Part shown: in pieces, positions 1 through 8,156 of the stretch
How positions within the stretch are numbered: the first letter of the stretch is position 1
How the letters are laid out: each line of letters begins with the position of its first letter
Source of the DNA: Thermodesulfobacteriota bacterium
GTDB taxonomy: Bacteria; Desulfobacterota; Desulfocorpusculales; Desulfocorpusculum
Reading direction: 5' to 3'
Assembly: GCA_028275295.1 (NCBI GenBank)
Contig: JAPWUY010000038.1
Span: 1-9,466, forward strand
DNA length: 9,466 bases
The notes under the pieces: generated by a model
What the model was told of the DNA's origin: nothing
Databases searched by the model: none
What the model saw: only the letters and a program-made list of their open reading frames with translations
Translations under genes and position numbers: made by a program

Positions 1-1
1 A

Positions 2-103
2 GTGATAGTGGGACAGCAGGTCGCCAATGCCAAGGGGCAGGAGACCACCCTGAGTCCCTTCGTGCCCAGGCCCCCAGGTGGTTCGGCAAGAGGCCTCAGA
101 TGA
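2..103 (+). CDS. C-terminal end of a MacA/HlyD-type periplasmic adaptor (partial)
   Basis: Only the last 33 codons lie in the window; the gene is cut at the left edge. The visible tail begins VIVGQQVANAKGQ, continues with a Pro/Gly/Arg-rich end and stops at TGA 101-103. A 'vivGqq' strand followed by a disordered Pro/Gly/Arg tail is what membrane-fusion adaptors of MacA-type ABC exporters look like at their C-terminus. The stop codon overlaps the start of the MacB-type ATPase gene (ATGA, 100-103), so the two are translationally coupled. The assignment rests mainly on context: adaptor, ATPase, permease, outer-membrane factor is the standard order for these pumps. The adaptor would bridge the inner-membrane permease and the outer-membrane channel. 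The fragment is too short to identify by sequence alone. Confidence 0.65.
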   Translation: MIVGQQVANAKGQETTLSPFVPRPPGGSARGLR

Positions 104-870
104 TGGAAGCCGGGGCAAGAAAAGCACACAAAGACGAGCTCATAAAGCTCGTGGGTGTCTGGAAGACTTACCGAATGGGAGAGTTAGATGTCCACGCCCT
201 GAGGGATGTCTCCTTGGAGGTGGCAAGGGGGGAGTTCATCGCCATAATGGGAGCCTCTGGCTCAGGCAAGACAACCCTCATGAACATTTTGGGCTGTCTC
301 GACAGACCCTCCTCTGGAAGCTACTGGCTTGACGGTGAAGAGGTCTCGAGGATGTCGGCGGACAAAAGGGCGATGATAAGGAACCGCAAGATAGGGTTTG
401 TCTTCCAGAACTTCAACCTTCTTCCCAGGACGAGTGCCCTGGAAAACGTGGCCATGCCCCTATCCTATACGGCCTCCCACCTGACGGAGAAGGAAGCGAG
501 GAGGAGGGCCAAGGAGGTCCTGGAGAGGGTGGGGCTTGGCGACAGGCTTCATCACGAACCCTCCCAGCTCTCGGGCGGACAACAGCAAAGGGTCGCCATA
601 GCCAGGGCCCTCGTCAACAAACCTCCTCTTCTCCTTGCAGACGAGCCAACGGGCAATCTCGACTCCAAGACAGGCGAAGAGGTCCTGGAGCTCTTCCAAG
701 AACTCAATAGAGAGGAGGGGGTGACGGTGGTTCTCGTGACTCACGATCCCCATGTGGCAAGCCACGCCGAGAGGATCATTTACATCCACGATGGCCAGAT
801 AGTGGAGGACCTCCCGAGGTTACACTCGAGGTCCCCGAGCCTGAAAGAGGTATCCCATGAAGGTGTATAG
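100..870 (+). CDS. MacB/LolD-type ABC transporter ATP-binding protein
   Basis: This 256-residue cytoplasmic ATPase would power a tripartite efflux pump. All ABC motifs are present: Walker [10 protein letters not shown] (51-59), Q-loop Gln103 in [10 protein letters not shown], signature LSGGQQQRV (157-165), Walker B LLLADEP with catalytic Glu182, D-loop GNLD (185-188) and switch His215. The [20 protein letters not shown] stretch and the DEPTGNLDS block are typical of the MacB/LolD/FtsE group rather than of importers. Start ATG 100 overlaps the upstream adaptor stop; a second ATG at 103 is equally possible. The last 14 nt overlap the permease gene. Residues 235-256 are a short non-conserved tail. 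In E. coli MacB the ATPase and membrane parts are fused, whereas here they are separate genes, as in many MacB-like exporters. The substrate cannot be told from sequence. Confidence 0.95.
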   Translation: MMEAGARKAHKDELIKLVGVWKTYRMGELDVHALRDVSLEVARGEFIAIMGASGSGKTTLMNILGCLDRPSSGSYWLDGEEVSRMSADKRAMIRNRKIGFVFQNFNLLPRTSALENVAMPLSYTASHLTEKEARRRAKEVLERVGLGDRLHHEPSQLSGGQQQRVAIARALVNKPPLLLADEPTGNLDSKTGEEVLELFQELNREEGVTVVLVTHDPHVASHAERIIYIHDGQIVEDLPRLHSRSPSLKEVSHEGV

Positions 871-2224
871 GACTGTTCGCACTGCCCTCAAGTCTTTGAT
901 GAGAAACCCCCTCAGGGCCATGCTCACCACCCTTGGCATAGTGATAGGAGTGGGCGCGGTGATCGCGATGATGGAGATAGGTGTGGGATCGTCGACAGCG
1001 ATAAAGAATACCATAGCGAGCATGGGGGCGAACGTGCTTTTGGTGTTCCCGGGAACCGCTGCCAGCGCTGGCGTGAGCTTTGGAGCTGGAACGGTCGTGA
1101 CCCTGACGGCAGAGGATGCCGAGGCAATTCTCAGGGAGTGCCCATCGGTGAGGAACGCCGCTCCAGTAGTGAGGGCCAGGACCCAGGTGATCTATGGCAA
1201 CAAGAACTGGGTCCCCTCAGTGATGTACGGCACTACCCCCGCATTTCTGGATATCAGGGACTGGACGGAGCTGGCAGAGGGTGAGCCCTTCACCGAGAGG
1301 GACGTGATGGCAGCGAACAAGGTTTGCCTTTTGGGCCAGACAGTTGCCAGGGAGCTATTTGGAGATGAGTCGCCTGTGGGGAAAGAAGTGAGGGTGAAGA
1401 ACGTCTCCTTCAGGGTCGTGGGGGTTCTGAGCCCAAAAGGGGCCAACATGATGGGCATGGATCAGGACGATATCCTTCTTGCTCCGTGGACGACCATCAA
1501 GTACAGGGTCACTGGCTCGCCCCTTCAGACAGTGACCCAAGGATCGAGCTCCTCCTCGTCCACGACATCCAGTTCCTCGAGTCTCTATCCTGGCTCTGGA
1601 GCAAAGCTTTATCCGGAAAGATCGGAAGCCCAGGCTGCATCTCAGCCAATGCCCGTCCGCTTCAACAACATTGACCAGATACTCCTTGCAGCGAGAAGCG
1701 CAGAGGAGATCCCCCTGGCGATAGAGGAGGTGACGCTCCTCCTCAGGGAGAGACATCGCATAAGGCCGGGCGAGCCCGACGATTTCAACATAAGGGACAT
1801 GACAGAGTTGACGAGGACGCTCTCCTCCACCACGACCCTCATGACCAACATGCTCCTTTGGGTTGCAATGATATCCCTGGTAGTGGGAGGCGTGGGGATC
1901 ATGAACATAATGCTAGTTTCCGTAACGGAGAGGACCAGGGAAATAGGCCTCAGGATGGCTGTGGGTGCCAGGGCCAGAGATGTCCTCCAGCAGTTTCTCA
2001 CGGAGGCAGTGGTTCTGTGCTTGGTGGGGGGGATGGTGGGAATAGCTTTGGGCCATGGCGGATCCAAATTGGTCTCAGTCACGATGGGCTGGCCCGTGGA
2101 GAGCTCGCCAGAGGCAGTGGCGGCGGCGGTGGGCGTCTCGGCCGCGGTGGGGATGATCTTCGGATTCTACCCTGCCTGGAAGGCTTCCAAGATGGATCCC
2201 ATAGAGGCACTGAGATACGAGTGA
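857..2224 (+). CDS. MacB-type ABC exporter permease (FtsX family)
   Basis: This 455-residue inner-membrane subunit has the MacB layout: TM1 (about 22-42, with LTTLGIVIGVGAV), a large periplasmic MacB_PCD-like domain (about 45-325), then three C-terminal TMs (about 331-356, 381-405, 420-440). The FtsX core is very conserved: VGGVGIMNIMLVSVTERTRE (343-362), IGLRMAVGAR (363-372), and the ending FGFYPAWKASKMDPIEALRYE (435-455). Start ATG 857 is preceded by AAAGAGG with 6-nt spacing and lies inside the end of the ATPase gene, which implies translational coupling. The periplasmic domain carries a Ser/Thr-only run (about 230-242) inside a longer Ser/Pro/Ala-rich insert (about 219-268). MacB-type permeases do not import; they use ATP hydrolysis to drive substrate from the periplasm through the outer-membrane channel. 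Substrate unknown. Confidence 0.94.
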   Translation: MKVYRTVRTALKSLMRNPLRAMLTTLGIVIGVGAVIAMMEIGVGSSTAIKNTIASMGANVLLVFPGTAASAGVSFGAGTVVTLTAEDAEAILRECPSVRNAAPVVRARTQVIYGNKNWVPSVMYGTTPAFLDIRDWTELAEGEPFTERDVMAANKVCLLGQTVARELFGDESPVGKEVRVKNVSFRVVGVLSPKGANMMGMDQDDILLAPWTTIKYRVTGSPLQTVTQGSSSSSSTTSSSSSLYPGSGAKLYPERSEAQAASQPMPVRFNNIDQILLAARSAEEIPLAIEEVTLLLRERHRIRPGEPDDFNIRDMTELTRTLSSTTTLMTNMLLWVAMISLVVGGVGIMNIMLVSVTERTREIGLRMAVGARARDVLQQFLTEAVVLCLVGGMVGIALGHGGSKLVSVTMGWPVESSPEAVAAAVGVSAAVGMIFGFYPAWKASKMDPIEALRYE

Positions 2225-2225
2225 C

Positions 2226-2229
2226 GGAG
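2226..2229 (+). promoter_or_regulatory. Ribosome-binding site deciding the efflux lipoprotein start
   Basis: GGAG sits 6 nt before ATG 2236. The alternatives are GTG 2221, which overlaps the permease stop as GTGA but has no evident Shine-Dalgarno, and ATG 2251, where the purine-rich GTGGGG abuts the start codon with no spacing. ATG 2236 is therefore preferred. ATG 2251 would still give a full signal peptide, so it is not excluded. Confidence 0.55.
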
Positions 2230-2235
2230 CCACCG

Positions 2236-3723
2236 ATGCTCCAAGTGGGGATGAAAAAGGCCGTACCCGAATTTCTCCGGGCTATCTCGCCCAAGGGCTT
2301 GGCTGCCACCCTCGGGCTCCTTTTCTCTTTGACTTGGGCGGGGTGCGCCCTCGGACCGGATTACAGAAAGCCCTCCATGGAACTTCCAGCTTCGTGGAGG
2401 GTAGCGCAGGAGACAGAAGCCAGGTCTGGTCCCATCCCGGATGAGGGACTTGCCAGTTGGTGGAGTGTTTTCCAGGACCCACTGCTTTCCTCTCTCATTC
2501 AAGGGGCCATGGAAGGGAACCTGGATCTCTTGGCCGCGGAAACGAGGATCAGGCAGGCCAGGGCATCGCGTAGAGCGAGCCTCGGAGCCCTTGGCCCACA
2601 GGTGGAGGCTTCGGCCTCCTTTCGGCACGTGAGGACGCCAGTTGAGGTGCCATCTGGCCCCGCTGGAGAGAAGAAGCTCAAAGGCATTGAGACGGACCAG
2701 TACGAGACAGGTTTTGATGCGAGCTGGGAGCTCGATATTTTCGGCGGGCTTCGTCGGGCCCTGGAGGCCGCTGATGCCGATCTCGAGGCGCAGCTCGAGG
2801 CAAGGAGGGACGTGCTCGTTAGCCTGGCAGCGGAAGTGGCCAGGGAGTACATGGAACTGAGGGCCCTTCAGGAGAGGATCCGGGTGGCCAGGAAGAACCT
2901 GGAAGTCCAGGAACATACAGCCGAAATAACGAGGAAGAGATTCGAGGCAGGCTTCGCCAGTGCCCTGGATGTGAGCAATGCCAGGGCCCAAGTTGCAACC
3001 ACCAAGGGTCAAATTCCCGTTCTTCTCGCTCTGGAGAGGCAAACCATCCACAGATTGTCCCTCCTTTTGGGCAAGGAACCTGGAGCCCTTGTGGATCTCC
3101 TCTCGAAGCCGGCAGGGCTCCCCAAGCTTCCAGATCTCCCTCCCTTGGGCATACCAGCAGATCTCCTCCGGAGAAGGCCAGACATAAGAAGGGCAGAGGC
3201 CCAACTCGCGGCAGCCAATGCCCGAATAGGGGTTGCGGTGGCGGAGCTTTTCCCCAAGTTGAGGCTCGTGGGGGGACTCAGTTTCCAGGCCACTGACCTA
3301 GCTTCATGGCTCGAGTGGACGAGACGCATTTGGTCCATTGGCCCGGCTGTGAGCTGGAGGATATTCGAGACAGGCAAGATAAGGGCCGAGATAGAGAGGA
3401 GGGAGGCATTGAGGGACGAGGCCCTCCTGGCCTACCAGCAGTCAGTTCTGGAGGCCTTGAAGGAAGTGGAGGACGCCCTTTCGGCCTTCCTCAGGGAGGA
3501 GGAGCACAGAAAGGCCCTGGAGGAGGCCGTAAAGGCCAATGAGAGATCCGTGGAGCTCGCTCTCAAGCTCTATATCGAAGGCCAGACAGATTTTCTCAAC
3601 GTTCTCCAAGCCCAAAGATCTCTCTACTCCTCCGAAGACGAACTCATCCAGAGCTTGAAGAATAGCTCCATCCAGTTGATCTCCCTCTACAAGGCCTTGG
3701 GGGGCGGGTGGAAGGAAGAATAA
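2236..3723 (+). CDS. NodT-family outer-membrane efflux lipoprotein (TolC-like channel)
   Basis: This 495-residue protein forms the outer-membrane exit duct of the tripartite pump. A lipoprotein signal with basic residues, a hydrophobic stretch (21-35) and WAGC ends at Cys37, followed by ALGPDY, close to the family's usual 'GCAVGPDY' start; Trp at -3 is atypical for a lipobox. Two OEP repeats follow, roughly 85-278 and 305-487. The second opens with IPADLLRRRPDIRRAEAQL (306-324), a hallmark of the NodT/OprM group, and ends with FLNVLQAQRSLYSSEDEL, equally typical. Long Ala/Glu/Arg-rich heptad segments correspond to the periplasmic alpha-barrel. The gene starts 11 nt after the permease stop and is the last of the pump operon. 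The frame stays open upstream to 1858, but that part overlaps the permease in another frame and is not protein-like. Confidence 0.93.
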   Translation: MLQVGMKKAVPEFLRAISPKGLAATLGLLFSLTWAGCALGPDYRKPSMELPASWRVAQETEARSGPIPDEGLASWWSVFQDPLLSSLIQGAMEGNLDLLAAETRIRQARASRRASLGALGPQVEASASFRHVRTPVEVPSGPAGEKKLKGIETDQYETGFDASWELDIFGGLRRALEAADADLEAQLEARRDVLVSLAAEVAREYMELRALQERIRVARKNLEVQEHTAEITRKRFEAGFASALDVSNARAQVATTKGQIPVLLALERQTIHRLSLLLGKEPGALVDLLSKPAGLPKLPDLPPLGIPADLLRRRPDIRRAEAQLAAANARIGVAVAELFPKLRLVGGLSFQATDLASWLEWTRRIWSIGPAVSWRIFETGKIRAEIERREALRDEALLAYQQSVLEALKEVEDALSAFLREEEHRKALEEAVKANERSVELALKLYIEGQTDFLNVLQAQRSLYSSEDELIQSLKNSSIQLISLYKALGGGWKEE

Positions 3724-3889
3724 AAAGGATCATGGCCTCGGGAATAGGACCGAGACGGGTTCATCCCCCTCGAACAATCGCGAATGGTCGCCTTCTCGGC
3801 TTCCATGGAACCGTCAGGAAAGAGGGCCCCCAGATGGCCCGTCGAGACGCTTGAGCCGGCTCGAGGGTCGCAAAGGTAGGAGCGAGGGG
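3724..3889. other. Intergenic spacer between pump operon and MFS gene
   Basis: No gene is seen in these 166 nt. Small dyads are present: CTCGG/CCGAG (3737-3741 and 3750-3754), GCGA/TCGC near 3780-3791, GGGCC/GGCCC near 3827-3843, and a perfect 10-bp palindrome GAGCCGGCTC (3853-3862). None is followed by a T-run, so a classic intrinsic terminator is not supported. No convincing -35/-10 pair is visible, so whether the MFS gene has its own promoter or is read through from the pump operon cannot be decided. Confidence 0.5.
3878..3882 (+). promoter_or_regulatory. Ribosome-binding site deciding the MFS start
   Basis: A full AGGAG lies 7 nt before ATG 3890. This supports ATG 3890 over the in-frame TTG at 3851, which has no Shine-Dalgarno and would add 13 polar residues (SRLEGRKGRSEG) with no counterpart in MFS proteins. 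Confidence 0.7.
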
Positions 3890-5119
3890 ATGAAGGAATT
3901 CAGGTTTCATTGGGCCTGGGTGATCCTCGGTGTGTGCTTCGTGGATCTTTTCGTCAACTATAGCATCCGCCTTGGCTTCGGTGTGATACTTCCCGAGATG
4001 ATAAAGGAGCTGAATTTGACTCGAACCCAAGGTGGCAACATCTTCAATTCCTATCTCGCAATCTACATGATCCTGACCCCCTTTGTGGGCAACTTGACGG
4101 ACAGATACGGCGCAAGGCGGATAATCGCCTCCTTCGGTGCGCTTCTGGGAGGAGGCGCTGTGCTCATGGGGACAGCGGAGAGTTTCACCGCTGCGTGCCT
4201 CTACTACGCAATGGTCGGGGCTGGAGCCTCGGCCATGTGGACCCCAGTCCTTGTCTTGGTTCAGAGGTGGTTTGCTCCAAGAAAGAGGGGACTTGCCCTT
4301 GGAATATTGTCCACAGGCTACGGGCTGGGATTCGCCACCATGGGCTGGATATTCCCCAAGATCGTGGAAGGGTATTCCTGGAGGGAAGCGTGGTACCTCC
4401 TGGGAGGAGGTGCACTCGCCATGATCTCCGTCAACGCCCTCCTTCTCAGGAGTTCCCCGGAAGATAGGGGTCTCGTTCCATGGCCAGGAAAAGGAGACGT
4501 CCTCCCCAGCGCGCCCCCTTCTCGAGATGGCTCGAGCAGGGTGAGGGAAGTCTTCGCCAACTCCCAGTTTTGGCTCATCGGTTCCTCCTACTTCCTTGCC
4601 GCCTGTGCCCTTTACATGGTCACAACTTACATGGTGGATTATGCCCACAACGAGCTGGGACTCAGCCTCGAGAAGGCTTCCTTCCTAGCCACTGTTCATG
4701 GGTTGAGCCAGGCAGCGGGTGTTCTCATCGTTCCTCCCCTTTCGGACAAGTTCGGAAGGAGGAAGACCCTCATGGCATCCAACGTCTTGATATCCGTGGC
4801 CATTTTGGGGATAGCCGCATCGGGCAGTTCCATCCCAGCCCTCTATGGAAGTGTGGCACTCCTTGGCTCTCTCTACGGCTCCACATGGCCCCTTTACGGA
4901 GCGTGCGGTGGCGACTATTTCAGGAAGGAGACCATGGGCACAGCAATTGGTGGGTGGACTCCTTTCTATGGCAGTGGGGCCATAGTGGCCCACTTGGTTG
5001 CGGGCACCTTGAGGGATAACTTGGGATCCTTCGAGACAGCCTTCTTCCTGGCTGTTGGATCCGCAATCTTCTCATCTTTCCTTCTTTGGGTTGCAGGGGA
5101 GCCGAAAACCTGTAAATAG
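3890..5119 (+). CDS. Major facilitator superfamily transporter, 12 TM
   Basis: This 409-residue inner-membrane secondary transporter has two six-helix halves separated by a cytoplasmic loop (about 188-222). MFS motif A is seen twice: GNLTDRYGARRI between TM2 and TM3 (67-78) and PPLSDKFGRRKTLM between TM8 and TM9 (282-295). The N-terminal FVDLFVNYSIRLGFGVILPEM (TM1, with Asp19 and Arg27 in or near the membrane) and LVQRWFAPRKRGLALGI with STGYGLG (123-147) resemble the monocarboxylate / oxalate-formate antiporter-like branch that carries small organic anions. That branch is a family impression, and the substrate is unknown. The gene stands alone on its strand, 166 nt after the pump operon, and converges on the sensor kinase gene with 34 nt between the stops. 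Metabolite MFS carriers often sit beside the two-component system that senses their substrate, so a functional link with the right-hand operon is possible but unproven. Confidence 0.9.
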   Translation: MKEFRFHWAWVILGVCFVDLFVNYSIRLGFGVILPEMIKELNLTRTQGGNIFNSYLAIYMILTPFVGNLTDRYGARRIIASFGALLGGGAVLMGTAESFTAACLYYAMVGAGASAMWTPVLVLVQRWFAPRKRGLALGILSTGYGLGFATMGWIFPKIVEGYSWREAWYLLGGGALAMISVNALLLRSSPEDRGLVPWPGKGDVLPSAPPSRDGSSRVREVFANSQFWLIGSSYFLAACALYMVTTYMVDYAHNELGLSLEKASFLATVHGLSQAAGVLIVPPLSDKFGRRKTLMASNVLISVAILGIAASGSSIPALYGSVALLGSLYGSTWPLYGACGGDYFRKETMGTAIGGWTPFYGSGAIVAHLVAGTLRDNLGSFETAFFLAVGSAIFSSFLLWVAGEPKTCK

Positions 5120-5153
5120 CCCCATCCGGTGGTCCATCTCGTCCCAATTACAC

Positions 5154-8100
5154 CTAGCTGCCACCCTCGTGTTCCGTTTCTCCAGAAAGTATTCTCCCCA
5201 GGGTCTCGAGGAGTGATCCCAGATCGAAGGGCTTTCTCAAAAGCGCCCGCGCCCTCTTCCTCACGGATGACTCGACCAATTTCTCGTCCGTATGACCAGT
5301 TGCCACTATGATCTTGGCACCTGGATCGATCTCCAGGATCCTAGCTGAGGCCCAGTTTCCGTCCCTGACCGGCATCGCCACATCCATCACCACAGCCTCG
5401 AAGGGCACGCCTCTGTCCATGGCCTCCGCATATTTCACGAATGCCTCTTGGCCATTTTCGGCACATTCCACCTGGTAGCCTCCCTTCTTGAGAGTCTCCT
5501 CGAGTATCTGACGTATCCTCGTCTCATCATCCACGACGAGGATCCTCTGGCCCTTTCCTCTAGGTGGGGTCACCCTGGCCTTTCCCCTCTCCCTCGGTTC
5601 CTCTTCCAATTCCACAGGTGGCAAGAATACCCTCAGTATGCTTCCCCTCTCTTTTCCCTCAGGGGGGCTTTGGGCCATGATGAACCCGCCGTGGGCCTTC
5701 ACAATGGAATAAGATACGGAAAGACCGAGGCCCGTTCCCTTCCCCGCTTCCTTGGTGGTGAAAAAGGGCTCGAAGATCCTCTCGGTCAAGTCCTCCGGGA
5801 TGCCTATGCCTTCATCCTCCACGAACATCTCGATGAACCGGCCGGGCTGCAGGTACGAATGTCTCTTGCAAAGCTCGATATCTATGTCTGTGATCCTGGT
5901 TCCTATCCTCATGGAGCCCCCATCTGGCATGGCGTCCCTGGCATTGAGCCCCAAGTTCAGGAGGACCTGCTCCAGTTGAGTGGGGTCCCCCATTACAAAG
6001 GGAAGACCCGCTGCGGTTGCTGTCTCTATCCTGATGGATGGGGGAAGGGTCTGGGAGAGAAGCCTCACAGTGGATTCCACCACGTGATTTACCTTCAGAG
6101 GGCATTTCTCCCCCACCTCTACCCGGGCCATGGAGAGCATCCTCCGGGTGAGGGACCCCGCCCTCTCGCAACTGGAGATGATCTCATTCAGATATTCTGA
6201 GGCATCCTTGTTACCCTCGAGGGTAAAAGCCAGAAGCTGGGCGAATCCCTGAATTCCGGCCAAGATATTGTTGAACTCGTGGGCAACGCCCCCAGCCAAT
6301 GTTCCCAGTGCCTGCATCCTCTGGGAGTGGTGCAACTGCCTCTGGAGGAGTTCGTATTCTGTGACATCTCTCACCATTGCCTGGACAACCTGTCGGCCTC
6401 CATGTTGCACGAAAGCCACACGAACCTGTATGAAAAGCGAGGTGCCATCTTTGCGTTGGGCCCGGATGGAAAGGGGCTCCTTGGGAAGGGGTTTTCCATC
6501 CAGGACCTCTCCGAGTATTCCTTGGACTTTGAGCCTCTCCTCATGGGGAAGGACGTGCCAGAAATCCAACTTGAGAGCCTCCTCCTCGCTATAGCGGAAC
6601 ATCTCGCATATGGCTCCATTGACAAAGATGATCTTTCCGGATGGAATCTCGGCCATGAATATCCCATCCGGGGAGTTCTCCACTAGGGTTCGATATCTCT
6701 CCTCGCTTTCCTTTAGGGCCCGCTCCCTCTCGAGCCTTTCGGTTATGTCAGTGAGAAAGGCCAGTGCAGCCGGTCTCTCTTCCCAGATGACAGGAAGCAC
6801 TCGGATTTCCACCCATCTCGCCTCTCCAGAGCGATTCACTATCCTGAACTCGTAAGCATTGGGTAGATCCTTTTCCCCGGCAAGGCGGCGTCTGTGGCTT
6901 TCGAGAACCAGGGCCCTGTCATCCGGATGGATGAAATCCGTAAACGGCCTCGCCTTGATCTCCTCTTCAGGAACTTGAAGAAGCTCCACCATTTTTGGGT
7001 TCACGAACTTGAGCCTATCGTCCTGGGCCACCAAGATGGCATCTTGCGCATTCTCCACAACTAGCCTGTAGCGCTCTTCCGAGAGGCGAAGGGCCTCCTC
7101 CCTCCTTTGCACCTCCCGGACCATCTTCTCGAAGGTCCTGTGGAGCCCCTGGAGCTCCGTGAAATTGGGGGGAGCAAGTCTCCCCTGATAATCCCCGTCG
7201 GAGATCCTCTTCAGGGCTCGGGAGAAAAGCTCAATGGGTCTCAGGATCCTTGCCCCTAGAACAAAGGCCAGAAGAAGAGAAAGGAGAACACCTGAGGCCA
7301 GGGCCACAATGAAGACCGCAACCGTGCTCTTCAAGAAGCCGAGTGCACTCGACTCCCTCTCCATGACTGCCAAAGGCCAACCTAATTCAGGCACTCTCGT
7401 TGCAGCCCCTATCCAAGCACAATTTTCGTCCTGAAACCTGAGCTTCGCATCGCCACTATCCAAGGCCATGGAAATGGGAGCCAGATGGGAAAGGTTCACC
7501 CTCTGCGCCACAAGAAGCGGATCTTGGTGAGATATGGCGACACCCCTCTGATCCGCGAGCACAAGCACTGTCTCTCCTCTAGAAGCGGAAAGCGCTTGTA
7601 TCTTGTTGTTGAGAGGTGCGATGGGGATGAAGCCCATCACGGTCGCAGATCCCAGGGGGAGAGCCAAGGTGACCATGGGCTCCGAAAAACCGAGGGGTAT
7701 CTCGACGGGCGAGTACTGGGGCTCCCCTGTCTCCACTGCCTTCTTGTACTCGGCCCTTTTTGAGAGATCCAGCCCAAAGATTTCGGCACCCCTCGGGTAA
7801 ACACCAAGGATGTCGCCATCCCTGTCCAAGAGGGCACATGCTTCGAGTGCCACCCCTTCAGCGTTCAAGGCTTCCACATGATCCCGAAGGAGGGAATATT
7901 CCAGTCCCGGACCATGATCCCCAGCTTGCCTCAAGAGACCGGCCATGTGTGCCAATGCCACCTCGTGAGCCTTGAGAGTTTCCCTCACCTGGAAGGCAAT
8001 GGATTTCGCGAGGGTGAGATGTCTCTCTTCCAAAGTCATGACCACATGCTGCCATATGAGCCAAATGCCAAAGGCGCCAGCACCCATGAGCGGAATCGTA

Positions 8101-8156
8101 CCGCTCAAGATGAAAAACAAAGCCATCCTGCCCCAAAGGCTTTTTGCCCTCCGCAT
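5154..8156 (-). CDS. Hybrid sensor histidine kinase: dCache-HAMP-PAS-PAS-HisKA-HATPase-REC
   Basis: This 1000-residue membrane kinase starts at ATG 8156; GTG 8159 is the alternative. TM1 (12-34) and TM2 (278-300) flank a periplasmic region of about 240 residues. That region looks like a double Cache ligand domain: GDILGVYP, '[18 protein letters not shown]', a membrane-distal [13 protein letters not shown], and [11 protein letters not shown] before TM2. HAMP follows (301-350, [21 protein letters not shown]), then PAS1 (about 360-475) and PAS2 (about 485-600), each starting [10 protein letters not shown]. The kinase core has the H-box GGVAHEFNN with His626, N-box Asn738 ([10 protein letters not shown]), G1 DEGIGI (781-786), F-box FEPFFTTK (795-802) and G2 GKGTGLGLS (805-813). 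A C-terminal receiver has DD876-877, phospho-acceptor Asp925 (VVMDVAMP), Thr953 and Lys975. All catalytic residues are present. There is no DNA-binding output domain and no Hpt domain in the window, so a partner must lie elsewhere. The start overlaps the binding-protein stop by one base. Confidence 0.95.
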   Translation of the reverse strand: MRRAKSLWGRMALFFILSGTIPLMGAGAFGIWLIWQHVVMTLEERHLTLAKSIAFQVRETLKAHEVALAHMAGLLRQAGDHGPGLEYSLLRDHVEALNAEGVALEACALLDRDGDILGVYPRGAEIFGLDLSKRAEYKKAVETGEPQYSPVEIPLGFSEPMVTLALPLGSATVMGFIPIAPLNNKIQALSASRGETVLVLADQRGVAISHQDPLLVAQRVNLSHLAPISMALDSGDAKLRFQDENCAWIGAATRVPELGWPLAVMERESSALGFLKSTVAVFIVALASGVLLSLLLAFVLGARILRPIELFSRALKRISDGDYQGRLAPPNFTELQGLHRTFEKMVREVQRREEALRLSEERYRLVVENAQDAILVAQDDRLKFVNPKMVELLQVPEEEIKARPFTDFIHPDDRALVLESHRRRLAGEKDLPNAYEFRIVNRSGEARWVEIRVLPVIWEERPAALAFLTDITERLERERALKESEERYRTLVENSPDGIFMAEIPSGKIIFVNGAICEMFRYSEEEALKLDFWHVLPHEERLKVQGILGEVLDGKPLPKEPLSIRAQRKDGTSLFIQVRVAFVQHGGRQVVQAMVRDVTEYELLQRQLHHSQRMQALGTLAGGVAHEFNNILAGIQGFAQLLAFTLEGNKDASEYLNEIISSCERAGSLTRRMLSMARVEVGEKCPLKVNHVVESTVRLLSQTLPPSIRIETATAAGLPFVMGDPTQLEQVLLNLGLNARDAMPDGGSMRIGTRITDIDIELCKRHSYLQPGRFIEMFVEDEGIGIPEDLTERIFEPFFTTKEAGKGTGLGLSVSYSIVKAHGGFIMAQSPPEGKERGSILRVFLPPVELEEEPRERGKARVTPPRGKGQRILVVDDETRIRQILEETLKKGGYQVECAENGQEAFVKYAEAMDRGVPFEAVVMDVAMPVRDGNWASARILEIDPGAKIIVATGHTDEKLVESSVRKRARALLRKPFDLGSLLETLGRILSGETEHEGGS

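Noticed and set aside
1858..2235. Upstream in-frame extension of the outer-membrane lipoprotein reading frame
   Set aside because: It overlaps the highly conserved C-terminal part of the permease in another frame, is Gly-rich and not protein-like, and the lipoprotein signal starts after 2236.
2167..3204. 345-codon open frame on the - strand opposite the efflux lipoprotein gene
   Set aside because: It is the antisense shadow of the conserved OEP domains; composition and lack of motifs argue against a gene.
3737..3754. Intrinsic terminator after the pump operon
   Set aside because: The CTCGG/CCGAG stem is only 5 bp and no T-run follows.
3851..3889. TTG start for the MFS gene
   Set aside because: It has no Shine-Dalgarno and would add a polar, non-conserved stretch; ATG 3890 has a perfect AGGAG at 7 nt.
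3761..4648. Long open frame on the - strand inside the MFS region
   Set aside because: It is the antisense shadow of a clear 12-TM transporter, with no domain-like content.
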